Assembly: GCA_947447355.1 (NCBI GenBank) | Contig: CANFJF010000041.1 | Span: 1 to 32,710, forward strand | Direction: 5' to 3' | DNA length: 32,710 nt | Source of the DNA: Comamonadaceae bacterium | Lineage (GTDB): Bacteria; Pseudomonadota; Gammaproteobacteria; Burkholderiales; Burkholderiaceae_C | Shown here: positions 31,199-32,710 of the stretch, piece after piece | Layout: every line of letters starts with the position of its first letter | Position numbering within the stretch: the stretch's first letter is position 1 | The notes under the pieces: model-generated | The model's input: only the letters and a program-made list of their open reading frames with translations | What the model was told of the DNA's origin: nothing | Database searches by the model: none | Made by a program: the position numbers and the translations under genes

Positions 31199-31891
31199 CT
31201 AAATCGCCACCATCTGGCGCACGCCGTTGGCCTGCATGTCTTTGCCCAGACCGCGTCCGATGAACTCCCCGCGCTCCATCACGAGGTAGTCGTCGGCCAG
31301 TGCTTCGGCAAAGTCGTAGTACTGCTCGACCAGCAAAATCGCCATGTCGCCACGGTCAGCCAGCATGCGAATGACGCGCCCGATGTCCTTGATGATGCTG
31401 GGCTGAATGCCTTCGGTGGGCTCGTCCAATATCAAGAGTTTGGGCTTTGCGGCAAGCGCACGCGCAATCGCGAGTTGTTGCTGCTGCCCGCCGGACAGGT
31501 CGCCGCCGCGCCGATGCAGCATCTGCTTAAGGACAGGAAATAAATCGTAAAGCTCGGTGGGAATCGGCGCACTGGCGCTCTTGTAGGCCAGCCCCATGCG
31601 CAGGTTTTCTTCGACCGTGAGACGCGCAAAAATTTCGCGCCCCTGCGGCACAAAGCCCATGCCGGCACGAGCCCGGTCATACGGCGTGGCATTGTGAATG
31701 AGCTTGCCGTCAAATTCGATGCTGCCGGTCTTGATCGGCACCAGCCCCATCAGTGATTTGAGCAGCGTGGTTTTGCCAACCCCGTTGCGGCCCAGCAGCA
31801 CCGTGACTTTGCCCAGTTGCGTTTGCAAACTGACGTCACGCAAAATATGAGAGCCGCCGTAGTACTGGTTGATGTTTTTAACGTTCAGCAT
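31199..31891 (-). CDS. urtE: Urea ABC importer ATP-binding protein UrtE
   Basis: A 230-residue LivF-type ATPase. Walker A is GRNGVGKTT, the signature is LSGGQQQQLAIARALA, and Walker B is LLILDEPTEGIQPS. The opening NINQYYGGSHILRDVSL and the pairing with urtD mark it as UrtE of the high-affinity urea importer UrtABCDE. It lies 123 bp after urtD on the same strand, and the spacer carries a REP-like hairpin. Confidence 0.93.
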   Translation of the reverse strand: MLNVKNINQYYGGSHILRDVSLQTQLGKVTVLLGRNGVGKTTLLKSLMGLVPIKTGSIEFDGKLIHNATPYDRARAGMGFVPQGREIFARLTVEENLRMGLAYKSASAPIPTELYDLFPVLKQMLHRRGGDLSGGQQQQLAIARALAAKPKLLILDEPTEGIQPSIIKDIGRVIRMLADRGDMAILLVEQYYDFAEALADDYLVMERGEFIGRGLGKDMQANGVRQMVAI

Positions 31892-31934
31892 GGAAGTGTC
31901 TTGGTGATGCTTTGGCGTGTGGCACGGGAAAATA

Positions 31935-32004
31935 TTGCCGTCACTGCGAGCTTAGCGCGGCACTCTAGGAGCCATGGATTGCCACGCTGCGCTCGCAATG
32001 ACGA
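31935..32004. repeat. REP-like inverted pair between urtD and urtE
   Basis: GTCACTGCGAGCTTAGCGCGGCA faces GATTGCCACGCTGCGCTCGCAATGAC and can fold into one long imperfect hairpin inside the urt transcript. It belongs to the same family as the cluster at 26968-27136 and may limit readthrough into urtE or protect the mRNA of urtD. Confidence 0.82.
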
Positions 32005-32014
32005 AGTGAAACGT

Positions 32015-32710
32015 TCAACGGCCAAGATACACCTCGATCACGCGTTCATCTGCCTGCACTTGGTCTAGCGTGCCTTGGGCCAGCACAGAGCCGTCGCACA
32101 GCACCGTGACGATGTCGGAGATGGTGCGAATGAAACTCATATCGTGCTCCACCACCAGCAAGGAATGCTTGCCCTTGAGGGTCAAAAAAAGTTCAGCCGT
32201 GCGAGCGGTTTCTTCGTCGGTCATACCGGCCACAGGCTCGTCGAGCAGCAGCAGTTTGGGGTCTTGCATCAGCAGCATGCCGATCTCCAACCACTGCTTT
32301 TGACCGTGGCTCAAGTTGCCGGCGAGGCGTCCGACACTGTCTGCCAATTGAATCGTCACGAGGATGTCAGCGAGCCGGTCGCTTTGCTTGGAGTCGAGCT
32401 TGAAGAACATGGACGCCTTCACGCCCTTGTTTGTTTTCAGCGCAAGTTCCAAGTTTTCAAACACGGTGAGGTGTTCAAACACCGTCGGTTTTTGAAATTT
32501 TCGACCGATGCCCAACTGCGCAATCTCGGCTTCTTTGTAGCGCAACAAATCAATCGTGCTGCCAAAGAAAACCGTGCCTTCGTCGGGCCGCGTCTTGCCG
32601 GTGATGATGTCCATCATCGTCGTCTTACCTGCGCCGTTGGGGCCGATGATGCAACGCAACTCGCCGGGCGCGATGTCAAGCGAGAGTTTGTTGATGGCTT
32701 TGAAACCGTC
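32015..32710 (-). CDS. urtD: Urea ABC importer ATP-binding protein UrtD (5' end outside window)
   Basis: The C-terminal 231 residues of a LivG-type ATPase; the first visible residues are DGFKAINKLSLDIAPGE. Walker A is GPNGAGKTT, the signature is LSHGQKQWLEIGMLL, and Walker B is LLLLDEPVAGMTDEE, a sequence highly typical of UrtD. The start codon lies beyond the window edge, where urtC, urtB and urtA would be expected on the same strand. Confidence 0.95.
   Translation of the reverse strand, partial: DGFKAINKLSLDIAPGELRCIIGPNGAGKTTMMDIITGKTRPDEGTVFFGSTIDLLRYKEAEIAQLGIGRKFQKPTVFEHLTVFENLELALKTNKGVKASMFFKLDSKQSDRLADILVTIQLADSVGRLAGNLSHGQKQWLEIGMLLMQDPKLLLLDEPVAGMTDEETARTAELFLTLKGKHSLLVVEHDMSFIRTISDIVTVLCDGSVLAQGTLDQVQADERVIEVYLGR

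Overview
The window looks like chromosome from a betaproteobacterium of the order Burkholderiales, most likely a Comamonadaceae member of the Rhodoferax/Polaromonas kind. That assignment is inferred from protein style: a Bug/TTT binding protein, the arrangement of purine, urea and urease genes, a PqiABC transport operon, and moderately GC-rich coding sequence. No ribosomal RNA or other taxonomic marker is present.

Region 1 (1-2934) encodes a periplasmic PQQ alcohol dehydrogenase with the Asp-x-Asp signature of lanthanide-dependent enzymes. It is followed by a small cytochrome c and a ModA-like periplasmic binding protein. Region 2 (3375-6994) is a pqiAABC-type operon for lipid transport across the envelope, with PqiA encoded as two separate half-proteins. 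A decayed 5' fragment of an ndh-like NADH dehydrogenase follows at about 7006-7240.

Region 3 (7346-17165) is a 9.8-kb integrated element in the 3' end of a tRNA-Ser(CGA) gene, bounded by 17-bp direct repeats. It carries a tyrosine integrase at the tRNA-distal end, an AlpA-like regulator and several small overlapping ORFs. Its replication genes are a separate prim-pol primase and an SF3 helicase, followed by an iteron and AT-rich stretch that looks like a replication origin, and a Cys-rich HGGxSTG-like protein. The other half is an envelope cassette: a CsgG-type lipoprotein, an unidentified small lipoprotein, DUF4810 and DUF799 lipoproteins, an outer-membrane beta-barrel and another small lipoprotein. 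No capsid, conjugation or known defence gene was recognised.

Region 4 (17321-24058) is a purine (urate to allantoate) catabolism locus: uraH, a divergent GntR/FCD regulator, puuE, a uraD-allC fusion, an M20 hydrolase and an NCS2 purine permease. A GTGTATACA palindrome lies at both the uraH/gntR and permease promoters and is the best operator candidate. Region 5 (24192-26905) is a NitT/TauT-type ABC importer behind a good match to a sigma-54 promoter, which would fit nitrogen control. Region 6 (26906-32710) holds REP-like palindromes, a crotonase-family enzyme, a Bug-type binding protein, an alpha/beta hydrolase, ureD, slyD, and on the minus strand urtE and a partial urtD. Purine nitrogen released as urea could feed the urease system, and urt would import external urea, so regions 4-6 read as a nitrogen-scavenging neighbourhood.
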